A stretch of 64,000 bases of DNA from Setophaga petechia (GCA_024362935.1 JANCRA010000065.1:868001-932000), one strand, 5' to 3'; shown: positions 19,823 through 32,566, counted from the stretch's first letter. Notes: generated from the letters alone by a model not told the origin. Translations and numbers: made by a program.

Positions 19823-22690
19823 TTAACCAATTCTGTGCTTGCAGATAATCTGTTCTGGCATCTTTTGGGGCCCTGAACCAGGAAAGTCACACTGAAATGC
19901 TGTGGGACCATGAAAATTTCTCCAGATCCAAACCAGTCTCCAGGTGACACAAGTGACTGCAGACACCTCCAGTAATGCAGCGGGTGGCCAGGTTTGCTGT
20001 GTTCTCTTTGTCATTGTGGGTTTGTAATTCAGACTCACAGAGGGGCTTGACTTGGAAGGGGCCTTAAAGACCATCCAGATCCAACCCCCCTGCCATGAGC
20101 AGGGACACCTTCCACTAGACCAGGTGGCTCAGAGCCCCTGCAAGCTTTGGCAAATACCCAAGGACACCTTTTCCCCTGTTTTGCAAGGTCAGATTTCCAT
20201 GCTCACTTTCACAGATGGCTCCAGTCTCACATAGAGCATTGCTGATTGGTCACTCTTACCTGCACAGCCCAGCAGAGATCCTGTTTTGCATGGCTCTCAC
20301 TGCTCCCAAGGCCCCAGGGACCAGCCACTGCCTCTCCTCCTTCTGCTTTCCCTTCCATGATCAGAGGTTTCCTGCTGTGTCCTCCATGTCTGAGACAACT
20401 GGAGGAGATGAGGGGCTGAGGATGTGGCTTCTGACAAAGAGTTGATAATGCTCAGCTGAGTATTTTATTCTCCTGCCACTAAGCTGTCAGGCTGCTGCTG
20501 AAATTCCTCCTGCTTGGAAAGGGCTGGTGTGAGCAGCAGGAATTGTTGCTGGCTGGAACTTTTCCAAGAGCTGGACAAAAGAAGCATTTTGTGGAAGGCC
20601 ACCAGCTGCCCTTGGTCAGCAGCACAAGGTGTGAGGTCCCCTTTGAAGGCCATCCCTGCACAAGGACAGCCTGGCCTTCTCCAGTGCCCAGAGCACCTTC
20701 CAGGCTTTTGGGCTGGCCTCGTCCCTCAGCCTGGAGAAGCAGGTTGCTGTTGGAACTCTCATATCCACAGTTTCTGGCTGGATTGCCGTGCCTTACCACA
20801 GACAGCCCTGGAGACACCAGTACAGACTCCACCTGCAATAAAAGGGGACTTTGTTCCAGCTTTTCCCTTGGACCAGCGTGCAGCAAGATCACCTAAGCCT
20901 CATGCAGGTCTGTGTGGGTTGGTAGTCAGCTTCTGCTGGGAATTTAAAGCTTTTACCCTACTTTCCACGGCAAATAGTGGAGCAAACCCAGCTGCACCAA
21001 CCCCTAAATTTCACTGTAAAAACCACAATTTTCATTTTCCTCTATTCAAGCTATGAAGAAAACAAACTTTACTTGAGTGAGCTGGAGGCACAGTGTCCTC
21101 CAAGATCATTCTTGAGTAGGACAATATTGCAGGGGAAGACTGGCAAACCCAGAGTTTATAGGTGCTTAGGAAGCTTCGCTAAACCTTCCCACGTGCGCTG
21201 CTCTTGCACCCTCCTGAGGTCCTGGAGCCCTCACTCAGCTCAGGCACAATTTGGACAGAAGGGGATGGTTCCGTCTGTCACATGTGGGGACAGGAGGAGG
21301 GAAGGGTTTGCAAACACTGCCACGAGGGCAGGGCTGTTTTCATTGATGGTGCCAAGTGGTAGCACATCATCTTTGATTAAATGTGAGGTGCTGAAGGGCA
21401 AAAATCCTCAGTGATAAGGAGAGAGTGTCTCCACTCACACAGCAAGGTAAGTGAAGGCAAAAGTGCAATCTGTATTTCATGGGAGGTGTTCAGATTTTAA
21501 CAAAACCTTTTTGCTGAAGACGTGCCTAGGCAGGGGTGATTCAGAGCATTTTATCAGCCTCACAGAGTATCCCCACATCTGCGTTGCCACATTTTCTCTA
21601 GTTTTTTCATTGTGAATGATTTCTCCTGCCAGGGTGGCTCCTGCTTGGAGTTCTACTCTCAGTGGAGCCCCGGAGTTTTCTCAACAGCCTCTGCAGCGAG
21701 TTCTGAGCCAACGGGGGGCTCTGCTGCCAGCCCAAATCTGCGCTTCCCCTGCCCAGCCTGAGTGCAGGTGGGGCATGTGCTGGGCATGGCCGGAGATCTG
21801 CATGGCCAAAATCCTCCAGCATTGACATCTGCCCATGGCTCTGGGTAGCACAAATCACAGAACACCCATCGCAGCTGACAAATGGCATTTCTTGCAGATT
21901 GCTACAGCCGCACTGCTGATCCACAAATACACGAGAATCAATTTCAGTTGAAAAATGTCATTTATTACAAAGTGCTACACCCACGCTGACAATACAGAAC
22001 TATACAAATCTCAACTTAGGTTCAAAACAACCTGTCTATGTAATAATATACGAATACCAACTTCAGTTAATTTATTGCCAACCTCCACAACAACTCACTA
22101 TGCACAAAGATCAATTAGGCGTCTAACAACTTAATTTATTACATATTACTACAAGGATTAAGCCCATCTAGGAATACAAAAATATCTTCATAGATATGAA
22201 AATAGAATTACATCCAGAAACAGATAAATATGCATATAAAAATAGACTTATATTCCTATACAAATACCAATATACCTTTTTAAAAAGCCATATAAAAAAA
22301 ATTTTACCAAAAGAGATACCTACACAACTTTACACACAGGAAATAGAAATTAACACAGATAAACAGTATCTATGTATACATAGATAAATTTATACACATA
22401 TATGTAATTTCAAATATATATATATATACACACATAGCATACATTCATAACAAATGTATATAAGAATATATACATGGAAACAAACACATACAAATAGCAA
22501 CCCACATATGGAAATACACATATAATAAACTGTGTCTACGTTCAAGTCCGTGTATCTTTAAACAGCACTCCAAGCAGAGGGATCCCAGCTTCCCCATCTT
22601 CAAAGCCTCTCCCTCGGTCTCCTCCTCCCGTGCAGAGCAGCTCTCCCGGACAGGGACAGCAGATGGGACATCTGGCAAGCAAAGGGAACA
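19823..22690. other. Intergenic spacer without recognised gene
   Basis: Unique-looking DNA from the broken ERV edge to the CpG-rich block. It contains one CR1 piece (20,041-20,140). A strongly AT-rich stretch lies at 21,950-22,550 with an AT dinucleotide run at 22,414-22,428. The frames of 100-180 codons in 20,480-21,060 have no recognisable domain and no splice-site support. Confidence 0.6.
20041..20140 (-). mobile_element. CR1 LINE fragment
   Basis: The phrase around GGGGCCTTAAAGACCATCC and the following CCTGCCATGAGCAGGGACA are typical of the 3' part of the avian CR1 LINE read in antisense. Ends are approximate. Confidence 0.85.
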
Positions 22691-23690
22691 CTGAGTGAGT
22701 ATGGGGACGTTTCCCTTGGCAGCAGCTGCACTTCCATCAGGGAAGAGGAAATGTCAGAGCCTCCCCAGGAGGGTCGGAAAGAGAAAGCAGCCGAGCGGGC
22801 CGGGCTGTGGTGAGCGCAGCCGCGGCGGGACTGTCCCGCAGCCCCGGCAGCCCGGCAGAGCCGGCACAGCTCCCGGGCCCTGCCGGCACAGCTGCCTTGC
22901 CCAAGGACAGCCCTGTGCCAGCCGGGGCAGCTGCGCTGAGCAGCCCCAGCACGGGCAGGGCCCGCTCCTGCCCCGCCGGGCAGTGCCCACGGCCACAGCC
23001 CACGGCAGCCTCAGCCCCACCTGCCGGCCCGGGCCTGCGGCCTCAGCCGCGCTCTCTCCAGGCTGGCAGCAGCAGGTCCCCGTTCACTGCTCTTGCTGCT
23101 GCCCTTCAGCTCCTCCCTACTGGCTCCCGTCAGTCTCCGGCTGTCCTCAAGGTCTTCATGGCAGCTGTGGCAAAAGTGGAGGCTCTGGAATTGCTTCCAA
23201 GGCCTGGCAGGGCTGCAGCCCCGGAGCCCTCTGTGCTCCCTGCTGGCCCCTCCATCCCCTCAGCCCCACCATGCTCTCGGTGAACCCCCAGCCCCCTTCA
23301 GTTTCTTCAGCCCCTCACAGTCCTCTCACCCCCCTCAGTCCCTTTTGAGCCATCCCGTCCCCTGAGACACGGAACCTGTGCCACTTCCCTGTCACCTCAG
23401 TGCCACCATGGCCCTCACTGCCCCACAGCCCTCAGCCCCAGCAGCAGCTCAGGGTCACCGTCCCTTCAGCGCCACCGCCCCCCCCAGCCCCCTCTGTCTC
23501 ACCGTCCTTCAGCAGCTCCTCAGGGGACAGTGCCTGGGGCCAGCGGCAGCTCCCCCCGCTCCAGGGACAGCCGGGGCTGCAAGTGCTGCTCCGCCCGGCC
23601 CGGCGCCAGCTCGGACCCAGCACAGGGACAGGGGACACAGGGGGCACTGGGGGAAAAGCAAGAGGTGAAAAAGGCAGCCGAGGGGGGAAA
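22691..23690. other. CpG-rich block, no convincing gene
   Basis: About 1 kb of GC- and CpG-rich sequence in AT-rich surroundings. Frames of up to 217 codons exist on both strands, but they are composed of Pro, Ala, Ser and Gly without domains, as expected from base composition. It could be a CpG island or a first exon of an unrecognised transcript. It ends just before the family III LTR. Confidence 0.45.
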
Positions 23691-23729
23691 GAGCTACAAA
23701 TGCAGCCTAGGCCTACACCAACAGCAAAT

Positions 23730-24470
23730 TGTTATGTTTGCCCAATTATCCCTTCACTAATAAAACCCCAAACAATATTTGAGATAGCAGCAATTTTAAT
23801 TAAATAGTTTAGAAAATACATAAATAAGGGATAATTTGGTTCAAATAATAGCGCATAAGCAAAAGATAACCGCGGGGTACGGAGTGCAGGGTTCTGGGAC
23901 CCTTGCCACCTCACGTACAAGCTTGCCAAGTAAAAATTACCCCTTATATGCCATGAGTTAATACCATCTCCTCCTATTTTCGGTTCGTCATATTTCTATC
24001 TCCGCCCTCATCACCACCTTTACCGCGCATGCACCACCACTCGGTTTGGTGGTCGCACAAGTCTTTGGGGGTCGTCTGATGAAGATTTCGTAGTCTTCCT
24101 CTGTGTCCTTTAATTCACCTTTGGGTTACACATGCGCACCAAGCCAGTACAATGTAAGCCAAGACTAACATATCACTATATCTTCATATCAAAGCAAGAA
24201 ATCCCTTATAATTAGCATTTTCTGGGACCCAACCAGGTTTTGCTTCCTTTCTGCTCATTTTCAACATCTATATCTTCGGCTTCTTTCCTCCTGTCCTTGT
24301 GAACATCTGCCGGGAGGGGGGGTGGAGCCCTTCCTCTCTCTCTCTTCTTTGGCATTACCACTTTTAACTATTTTTATTATTCCCAATTAATATAATAATT
24401 AATATAATTACTGTACCAATATTGATTATTGTTTCAATTTTATCAGCACGAATCATACCTATTTATCACA
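23730..24470 (-). repeat. Family III ERV 3' LTR (second copy)
   Basis: 741-bp LTR. The left flank (ACAGCAAAT) and the flank of the partner LTR (ACCACTAAC at 31,284) do not match, so the target duplication has been lost or the two LTRs come from different insertions. A minus-strand polypurine tract (GGGGGATT) lies at 24,471-24,480. Confidence 0.9.
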
Positions 24471-24546
24471 AATCCCCCATTTCTCTTCTTGATCATTATG
24501 ATTCGTGCTTGATTAAAAAGCTATGCTCTGATATCCTTTATATTCT

Positions 24547-26838
24547 TCAGAATTTAGATTTTTTTCGTTGTCTCTTTTCAACTTCAAACTTTTTCAGCAT
24601 TTCTATTACTGCCTCTATTTTTTCACACTCTCTTTCAAATTTGGTTAGCATTTCCTGGTTTATTTCAATCTTTTTAGGTCCTTGTTCCTTAACATGGGTT
24701 AATTTAGCTGTTAGTACCATTATAGATTTTGATTTTCTTCTTTCTGCTGATTCTGAATCTAGAGACATTGTTGTAATCTGCATCCCCTGAATCACTACGT
24801 GAATTAGCTTAATAAAACATGGAATCATACAAGGCAAAAACAAAAGTCTCAGAATTAAACATAACAACATGAATCTTAAATTTTTCTACCAAACCCTTCT
24901 AAAGAGGTTATCTCACCAATCTGCTTTCAAGATTGAATTCCATTTCTGTACTGGCACATGAGCCACTCTTTTAATCTCCTCTGCAAGTTCTGTGATAGCT
25001 TCTTCATAATCATCAATTTCTACACAGCACTGGGATTCATTAAATCTCCCACAAAATCTTCCTTCTGCTTACAGATAGTCTAGGGCCATCCTGTTTTGGT
25101 ACACAAACACCTGCATTTGTGCATATTGCTTGCCCAACATTTTTAAGGCACTGGAGGTGTGATTTGACGCCACTTCCACTACTGCTTGGAGCCTTATCAA
25201 TTGATTCAACAGGTAAATTGGGGTCCTATATCTCTATGACCCATCTTGAGCTTATGTTGCTGGGTCATAATATGCTATAATTTGTTCTGCAGGCTACTCA
25301 TCCTCCCCCCATTTTTGGTTCCCTCCTGCTGTTGGAAAGTTGAAATTCAAATCTCTTTTATTCCGCTGCAGGGTTTCATACAGCGGAGTTCCTAGCACAT
25401 TGCTCCTAGACCTCGGTAGAACAAAGAAGGAGGGTTGTATTGCTCTCAAGGTACAGGTTCTTCTCATTTTTGAGGTAACTCGCCGTATACTCATTGCTCA
25501 CAAATCTAATATATCTCATCTGGGGCTTTCCATTTTTTTATCAGTTTTTTTCTGGTTGTTCTCAATAAGGCCTCAGGCTGTTGATGGATTGGTAGGGATT
25601 AGCTCCAGGACTTCTCTACCAGCATAAATTAAATTTGTTCATCTCATTCACAATTTATTTCTTTTATTGGTCCCCAATATCCAACATGGGTTTCAGATTG
25701 CCAAAACTTTTGAACGATTATCCATATTGACCACCAGTGTGGATTTGCAAGGAGTATGCTCCACTACTTTATTAAATCTCTTTCTTCTTCGAGTTATACA
25801 AATAATTCTAATTACTTGATGGCTCAAAATCCATCCTTCAGGTCTCTCCAATGTTCCAGAAATTTGGTGTGGTTCCATTTTGAAAATTGTTCTGGAGCTA
25901 AGCTCTCACCTTTCCACAGCCATCTTTCAGCCATTTTTAGACCTCCACAAATCCAACATTTGGATAATCCCAATTCTGTAGCAATCTCTTGCATCAATCT
26001 CACAAACAAATCCTTATTCGAGGCTGGCAGGTCCCAATCTTTGCAGTGCTGTTTTAGCTGTTTATACAATTCAGCCAATTCTTTTGACTCTTTTCTCCTG
26101 TTCTTTCCTCTATTCCCCTTTGTTTCTTTTCTTCTTTAATTTTCTCTTTCAATTTTTTTTTTTATTTAAGTGCCCGGTTTCCCTTGCCTGTACTTGGATC
26201 CTTTCTAATTATCATCTCTTTCAAAACTAAAAAAACCTTTTATATTGAGGGTAAATCTGATTACCATGGTGATAAGGAGCTCGTCTATTATATCCCAAAT
26301 TTTTCCCTACCCAATACATCTTTCCTTCTTTCAGACAAATATCTATAAAGTTGCTACGATTGTAGCAGGCAGAATTAACATACAGGTGTATCACAAACAC
26401 AAATTCCATCTTGTCCTTAATCCACACAGGGTGATTACAATAGTTACAAATGTTGAAATTGCTGGGAGTTGGTTTTTGTCCTGCTTGTTTTTTTATTGCT
26501 GAAACTCTGTCCATTGTGGCTTTCTGGCTTTGGCCAACTGCCCAGGGTACCAGAATGATCACAGTGGAAATAATCCTCAGGAGATCTACCTTTCTACCTT
26601 TCTCAAGGCCCCTTGGGTTGCAACCAAGGGCCGAGATGCCAGTCTTCTTGGTAGCAAAGGTAATATCCCGGGATCTAGTCACTGGTGCTTTTTGTTTTCT
26701 TGGTACCCATAGCCCCACAGAGTTTGCTTGTCTCCTTTTAAATCCCATTTCCCAGTTCTGGCTGGTTAAGAAGGGATAATTCAAATAAAAAGAACAGGGA
26801 AAAGTTAGGTTGGAACACCATAAATTTATATTTTCCAA
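24547..26838 (-). pseudogene. Family III env remnant (second copy)
   Basis: Gammaretrovirus-type envelope gene with the whole length represented but several frame breaks. The N-terminal part (26,227-26,838) is open for 203 codons and shares an ISALGCNPRGLE block and hydrophobic leader with the intact env of provirus IV. Surface-subunit pieces with CWICGG are at 25,693-26,078. The SU/TM boundary with RNKR is at 25,294-25,494. The membrane anchor and tail are at 24,547-24,870. Breaks lie between each of these. Not functional. Confidence 0.82.
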
Positions 26839-26877
26839 AGTTTCAGGGATGTGCCAACCACAATAAGATATAACTAA

Positions 26878-27225
26878 TTATCCTTCTGCTTCCGGGGCAG
26901 GGAGTTTATGAAATTGCTGCCTCCAATAGGCACACTCGTGGTGCCAATGTGCCCCTGGAATGCGCCTATGATGTGGTATATAGACTTCTTCTCCACAACA
27001 ACTATCGATTATGAGACACTGGTCTATAATCCTATGAACTGCTCGTTCTCTTATTTGTGCTACAGCAAATAAAGCAAGAACCAATTGCTCTAAATTCTCT
27101 ATTAATCCAATGGCTGCTGGAAGGATCCCGTCTCCCAGTCTCAAAGGTATTCTAAAAAAATCACTAGCAATGCGTTCTATAGTCAGCTGGCTAAGTACAT
27201 AACCATAGCAAAAGAAGCAAATCAA
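26878..27225 (-). CDS. Small frame between integrase remnant and env, family III (115 aa)
   Basis: Open for 115 codons in the slot between pol and env, ending 40 bp before the env frame. The protein has a hydrophobic middle and a His/Cys/Trp-rich end (HWHHECAYW). I do not recognise it. Provirus IV has a different, longer cysteine-rich frame in the same slot. The start is only the first start-like codon, and the element is decayed, so chance openness cannot be excluded. Confidence 0.4.
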   Translation of the reverse strand: MICFFCYGYVLSQLTIERIASDFFRIPLRLGDGILPAAIGLIENLEQLVLALFAVAQIRERAVHRIIDQCLIIDSCCGEEVYIPHHRRIPGAHWHHECAYWRQQFHKLPAPEAEG

Positions 27226-27704
27226 TTGTCTCTCCTTCTCTTCCCTCTTAGTTACTCTCCACCATGAGTTAAAGCAAAGTGTGCAAACAATATATATCTA
27301 AGGATGACACCCTAAACCATGTCCACCGTACTCCTAATGTTTTACTTGTCTCTGCACTCTTTCAACAACAGGTGTTATCAAATTCAGTTTCTGGAATTGC
27401 AGTTCTGTAATTAATTCTAATAATGTTGCTGGTGGGTGACCCTGGAGGAGATCTTTGATCCTTTTAGGCCGTTCCCACTGATTCAGAGTCTTTTATTCTT
27501 TTTCCACCGGCGTTCTTCTGCCTCTGAGCTCATGTGAATTGCGGTCAGCAGCCACTCCAGGATGCCTAATTCCTTCTTAATAAATCAGGGTTAATAAAGA
27601 TCAACTTAAATCTCACTATATTATCACATTCTTGGAAATATATGTTTTAACAATATTTTAGCCATTGTTTGAGCTGTAGCCCGAGCTGCTGGAAATGCTT
27701 CAAC

Positions 27705-28405
27705 TCACTGAGTCAATTGATCTATTATAACTAACAAATATTTCCACTGACCCACTTTAGGCAATTTTGTAAAATCAACTTGAATCTTTTCAAATAGCCT
27801 GGAGGCTGTTTTTCGTCCTCCAGAGGGAGGGCTCTTTAACACTTTCTTATTTACTTTTTGACAGGTGTGACACTCCCTGGGTAATTTGTTTTCCAATTTC
27901 AAATATCCTTATACACACATAAAATTTTAAAAAGTAATCACAAAGGACTCTTGTTCCCCAGTGTGTCCGTCTATGCAAGTTATCTAAGATCTAACATGCC
28001 ACTGGTTTTGGCATCATGATCCCGCCGTCAGGAAAAAATCTACTTTCCCTCCTTAAATGTTGCTCCTAATTTCTTTATAGTTGCCAATTCTGCTAGCAGA
28101 AAGGAAAGTGTCTCCTGCAGAATTTCTGTTTCTTGTAAGGTCATGATTTCAGTATCTCTTTTTCTTAAGGTCGCTCTTTTTGCTTCATCGTCAGCCAAAT
28201 TATTCCCTCTGACTTCAATATCCCTCCCTCTCGGGTTTCCCTTTACATGAACTACTGCTATTTTCTTTGAGCCTTTTAAAGCTTCAAGTATCTGAATTAT
28301 CAATCTCTCATATACTAACACTTTTCCTTGAGTATTTATAAGTCTCCTTTCCTTCCAAATTTTTCTAAAAGTATTTACTACACTAAAAGCATATTTGGAG
28401 TCCAT
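27705..28405 (-). pseudogene. Family III pol remnant: RNase H and integrase pieces
   Basis: 28,040-28,405 encodes the later half of RNase H (MDSKYAF onward, to a final NNLADDEAK block). 27,705-27,902 encodes the integrase zinc-site end (CHTCQKVNKK) and the first catalytic Asp (VDFTKLP). The rest of integrase is unrecognisable, and reverse transcriptase is missing entirely between 28,510 and 28,405. Related in sequence to the intact pol of provirus IV. Confidence 0.82.
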
Positions 28406-28509
28406 ATAAATAGTCCCTTCTCGCCCTTTTAGTATTAATAATGCACGGAGTAATGCATAAAGTTCACAGGATTATGCTGACTACGAGGGACTAAGGGGAC
28501 CAGACTCTT

Positions 28510-29718
28510 TTACCTCAGGATTTTTCCCACTTCACCTGAATGCCAACCTGTATCATTAATTTCTAGATTGTCTTCTTCAATTAAAGAATAAATTTTAAGT
28601 TTTCCTTCACAGGGTTTTATCTGTAAATTTAAAATTATTATTAAATCTCTGCCTAACAAATTATTCTCGGCCTCTGGTATCAACAATAAATCATTTACTC
28701 CAAATTTGTCATCTATTTCAATTTGCACCTCTTTAATAATAGGAACAGAGAAAGCCTCTCCCGTAATTCCAATTACTGAAACTCGCTCACGACTTATCTC
28801 ACATCCCTGGGGTAATTTTTTAACAGTAGACCAAGAAACTCCTGTATCTACTAAAAATATAACTTCTTTGCTCCGAGGACCTATTTTTAGCTTTATCAAG
28901 GGCTCTTCTGGTTGTATTTCGGTCCTCTTCATTAAACAGAACTCCTGACCTCTCTGATTCTTGTGAGAAGTTTTCTCATCTTGCTGTTTCTTTCCGCAAT
29001 TTTTTTGCAGGTGCCCCTTTTTATGACAATAAAAACAGGTAGGTCCTGCACACTTTAAGGTAGGGCAAGAATTTTTTAAGTGCCCTTTCTTCTGGCGGGA
29101 AAAACACACAGGTCTTGTATTCCTAAAAATAGATCCTGACCTCTGGTGTTTGTTTTTCCCTGCAGATTTTTCTGTATTCAAAGCTGCCTGCATTTCTTGA
29201 ACTGCCGCCACTAAAATTCTGGCATCTGTTTTCAGCTTTTTCTTATTTCTCCTTACAAACACCCTTTGTGCTTCTCTCAGTAACTCTTGAAGTCCCCTGT
29301 CCTGCCAGTCTTCTAATTTTTCCAGCTTCTTCCTGATGTCACCCCAAGATCTCACTACAAACTGAGTTTTTAACAGAACCTGCCCTACTGCAGTATCAGT
29401 ATCTATACCTGAATATAATTGCAAGTCTCTTTTTAATCTTTCTAACCATTCTGCTGGGGACTCATATTTTTTCTGATGTTCACTCAAAGCTTTCCCTATA
29501 TTATGTCCCCTAGGCACTGTCTTCTGAATTCCTTGATTTTTTTCTCTTCGGGATTCCCATTCATCCAAAAACTGTATCACCATCCCCAGCGGGCTGCCCT
29601 GAGGAATGCTCCCTTCCTGAGAACCCCCCTCACGGTTCCCAGATACCTGAAACTCCTGCGGATTGTTCACACAATCCACAGCCCCTGGGTCAAGGAACTT
29701 ACTTTTTCCCTGACCCAT
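28510..29718 (-). pseudogene. Family III gag-protease, internally deleted, fused frame
   Basis: Starts MGQGKSK at 29,718 (myristoylation-type Met-Gly) and stays open for 402 codons. Compared with provirus IV gag, about 260 codons are missing between the ESRRE block near residue 60 and the NIGKALSE block, that is most of matrix, the Pro-rich region and the capsid N-domain. The capsid C-domain, two CCHC-type knuckles (the first with Arg for its second Cys) and the protease (FLVDTG) follow. There is no stop codon between gag and protease here, whereas provirus IV has TAA. The frame ends just after protease where RT is deleted. Confidence 0.82.
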
Positions 29719-30518
29719 TTCTGGCGGCAACAAACCAAGAAATCCCCGGTACCAGGAAAATCTTAGTTTCCCACACTCACCTCGTGGTTCAGCTTCCTCA
29801 CTTACTACTCTGTCACACTGCCTTTTCAATCTACCTGTTCCACTCCTATCTCTCCCTCTGCAATCTACTTGTTCCACTCCTATCTCTCCCTCTTTCTCGA
29901 TCTATTAGCCTCGTCCTCTCACCATCTAATCACATACTAAATTGCCTGCTACCAGCCCCTCCAAGGAAATTGAACCTATTCAATCACTCTTTCTCAGTCT
30001 CCCTGCTCCCTCCTGCCCAAGGACCTTCCCACAGGTGCCTGGACCAGGGACGCCCTCCTTTCCCCTGGGTCAAACCCTCCCGGGGTCCCCACTCGTTCAC
30101 TTTTCTTTCACTTCCCTCCTTTCCCGGCCGGCATCCTCTGGAAGGGCGCGAAACCGCGGTACTGGGAGGTCCCACTCGCTTCGGGGGTCCGGGACTGCCC
30201 AGCCCCCATCTCAGATACTCCACACACACTCACACATGCATACAGCCGCCCCCCGACCCAAAACCCTGTGATACTCACAGCCTCCTTTGCTCACGAGGGT
30301 CTTCATGCACAAAGCAGTTTTCTATGGGAACTCTCTCCTGTAAGCCGGCACTCTGATGGGAGCCTCTCTTGTGCGCTTTTAATAACTAATTTGCTTATGC
30401 GTTATTGTAATAAAGACTCTCTTTTCCCAAGGGACAGTGGTCTAGCCCTGGGACCACTTAAAAGTCTGGTGGGGAGCTCCTTCTCAGGAACTATCCACCC
30501 TCCCCGGGGTCAAGATGG
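29719..30518 (-). other. Family III 5' leader
   Basis: Non-coding region between the primer site and gag of the minus-strand provirus. It is Pyr-rich on the plus strand. No coding feature seen; packaging signal and splice donor would be expected here but were not identified. Confidence 0.6.
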
Positions 30519-30536
30519 TCCCGGGTTTTGGCACCA
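30519..30536 (-). other. Family III primer binding site, tRNA-Phe type
   Basis: Read on the minus strand: TGGTGCCAAAACCCGGGA, three bases after the 5' LTR. It matches the complement of the vertebrate tRNA-Phe 3' end at 17 of 18 positions. Confidence 0.85.
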
Positions 30537-30539
30537 AAT

Positions 30540-31283
30540 TGTTATGCTTGCCCAATTATCCCTTCATAAAACTAAACCAAACAATATTTGGGATAGCAGC
30601 AATTTTAATTAAATAGTTCAGAAAATACATAAATAAGGGATAATTTGGTTCCAATAATAGCGCATAAGCAAAAGATAACTGCGGGGTACGGAGTGCAGGG
30701 CTCTGGGACCCTTGCCACCTCACGTACAAGCTTGCCAAGTAAAAATTACCCCCTTATATGCCATGGGTTAATACCATCTCCTCCTATTTTCGGTTCGTCA
30801 TATTTCTATCTCCGCCCTCATTACCACCTTTACCGCGCACGCGGCACCACTCGGTTTGGTGGTCGCACAAGTCTTTTGGGGGTCGTCTGATGAAGATTTC
30901 CTAGTCTTCTTCTGTGTCCTTTAATTCACCTTTGGGTTACACATGTGCACCAAGCCAGTACAATGTAAGCCAAAACTAATGTATCACTACATCTATATAT
31001 CAAGGAAATAAATCCCTTATAATTAGCATTTTCTGGGACCCAACCAGGTTTTGCTTCCTTTCTGCTCATTTTTAGCCACTGTATCTTCAGCTTCTTTCCT
31101 CCTGTCCTTGTGAATATCTGCCAGGAGTGGGGGGGTGGAGCCCCTCCTCTCCCTCTCCTCTTCGGTATTACCACTTTTAACTATTTTTATTATTCCAAAT
31201 TAATATAATAATTAATATAATTACTATACCAATATTGATTATTGTTTCAATTTTATCAGCATGAATCATACCTATTTATCACA
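30540..31283 (-). repeat. Family III ERV 5' LTR
   Basis: 744-bp partner of 23,730-24,470, visibly diverged (about ten changes in the first 330 bp), so much older than provirus IV. It abuts family I env at 31,284, at a site homologous to 999-1,002 in unit 1. The family I tail and LTR that should lie to the left in unit 2 are absent. Confidence 0.9.
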
Positions 31284-32439
31284 ACCACTAACACAATCAA
31301 GCCTCACTTACAAAGTTCCTTCAGCCAAGTTGTAACGCTCCAACCATCAAACTGTCTTACCAAGATGGATCATCTGTTGTAATTTGGTCACCTACATCTT
31401 TTAAGTTTTGCAGCTGTTTATGAATTGAAGCAGAATGATCAGACAAATTCATACAACACAATCCTTCGAAATCTTCACAGCCATGCCCATGTGCTAGTAA
31501 AAGAAAGTCAACAGCAGCTCTGTTTTGTAAAGTGGAATGTCTGGCTGCCTCTTCATCTGTCAGCAAATCACTAATTATGGTAGAGGTGGCATTTACTTCT
31601 TTACTGAACCAACACCCTAATTTGTTTAACTGTTTCAATGCAATTGCAGAACTTAGCTGAGGCAAAAAAATGCTTGTAACAATTGATTTTCCAGAGTTCC
31701 AGGGGTGAAACTCACTATTGCAGTTGCTGTCATCATGATGCCCTAAGGAAGATCTTATTTTTCTATTTTTCTTTTTGATTGCTTTTTTGACACTGGAAGC
31801 AATTATTGTAAGTTGTCCCAGTGCACAAGGACCACCATCTATTTTTGAGGGAATACCTTGCCAAGCCCTGTCTCCACAGATGAGCCAAATTCCTTTAGGA
31901 AATTGAACTGGAAATTTGTTAAACAACCTGTATGAGGTTCATCATATCTAAGAAGCTTAGTTTGATTACATGCAGAATTCATATTGCTATAAACTGGGTG
32001 ATAAGGAGTAACATTTAAATGTGGCCCAATTTTTCCTACAAAATGAAACAAATAACAAGTGTCCATAGTTAGTGAGCCTAAAATTTCTAATTTTTGAAGG
32101 TCAGATTTATCAACTTTAAAATTATCAATGTCGGTTTGGTGACTTAGGCTGGGAGTTGGGGAAATGTGATGATCATCATATGGCCAATATTCCTCAAAAG
32201 AAACATTATCAAAACCCTCTGGGAAAGGAACTCCAACTAAACAAGTTGAAAAAGGTTTATCAGGGCTAGTGTTAGATAAGCAAATGGTGTCAGAGTCTGC
32301 GGACTTGGCTAAAGAAACCCAAACATTTGTTTTTGGTTGAGTTATAGGTAAAGCTTCACTGCAAAGATAAAACTAAAAAGTTAAAAACAGCATGCACCAG
32401 TGCCACTAATAATACAACTCCATTCTGTTCTTGATCCAT
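31284..32439 (-). pseudogene. Family I env remnant (copy 2)
   Basis: Same env as copy 1, from the ATG at 32,439 to the point where the family III LTR cuts it, so the membrane anchor and tail are lost. The TM ectodomain is the best preserved of the three copies (189 open codons at 31,357-31,926). It shows a basic cluster, hydrophobic stretch, heptad block and CX6CC of the alpharetrovirus type. SU is interrupted by stops. Confidence 0.82.
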
Positions 32440-32566
32440 TTCTGGCAGACAGTTTTCTCTGGGTGGTTCTGTGTAGTTCACGTTTGGGTGCCCGTCTCTC
32501 GGCTCCCACTCACAGGGTCACTGGCTGGTGCAGAAGCAGCCACGGGCTTTGATGGGTGGTATGATT

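Noticed and set aside
20480..21060. Frames of 117-180 codons
   Set aside because: No domain, no splice signals, overlapping frames on both strands of similar length.
22695..23348. 217-codon open frame in the CpG-rich block
   Set aside because: Composition-driven, no domain, equally long frames in other phases.
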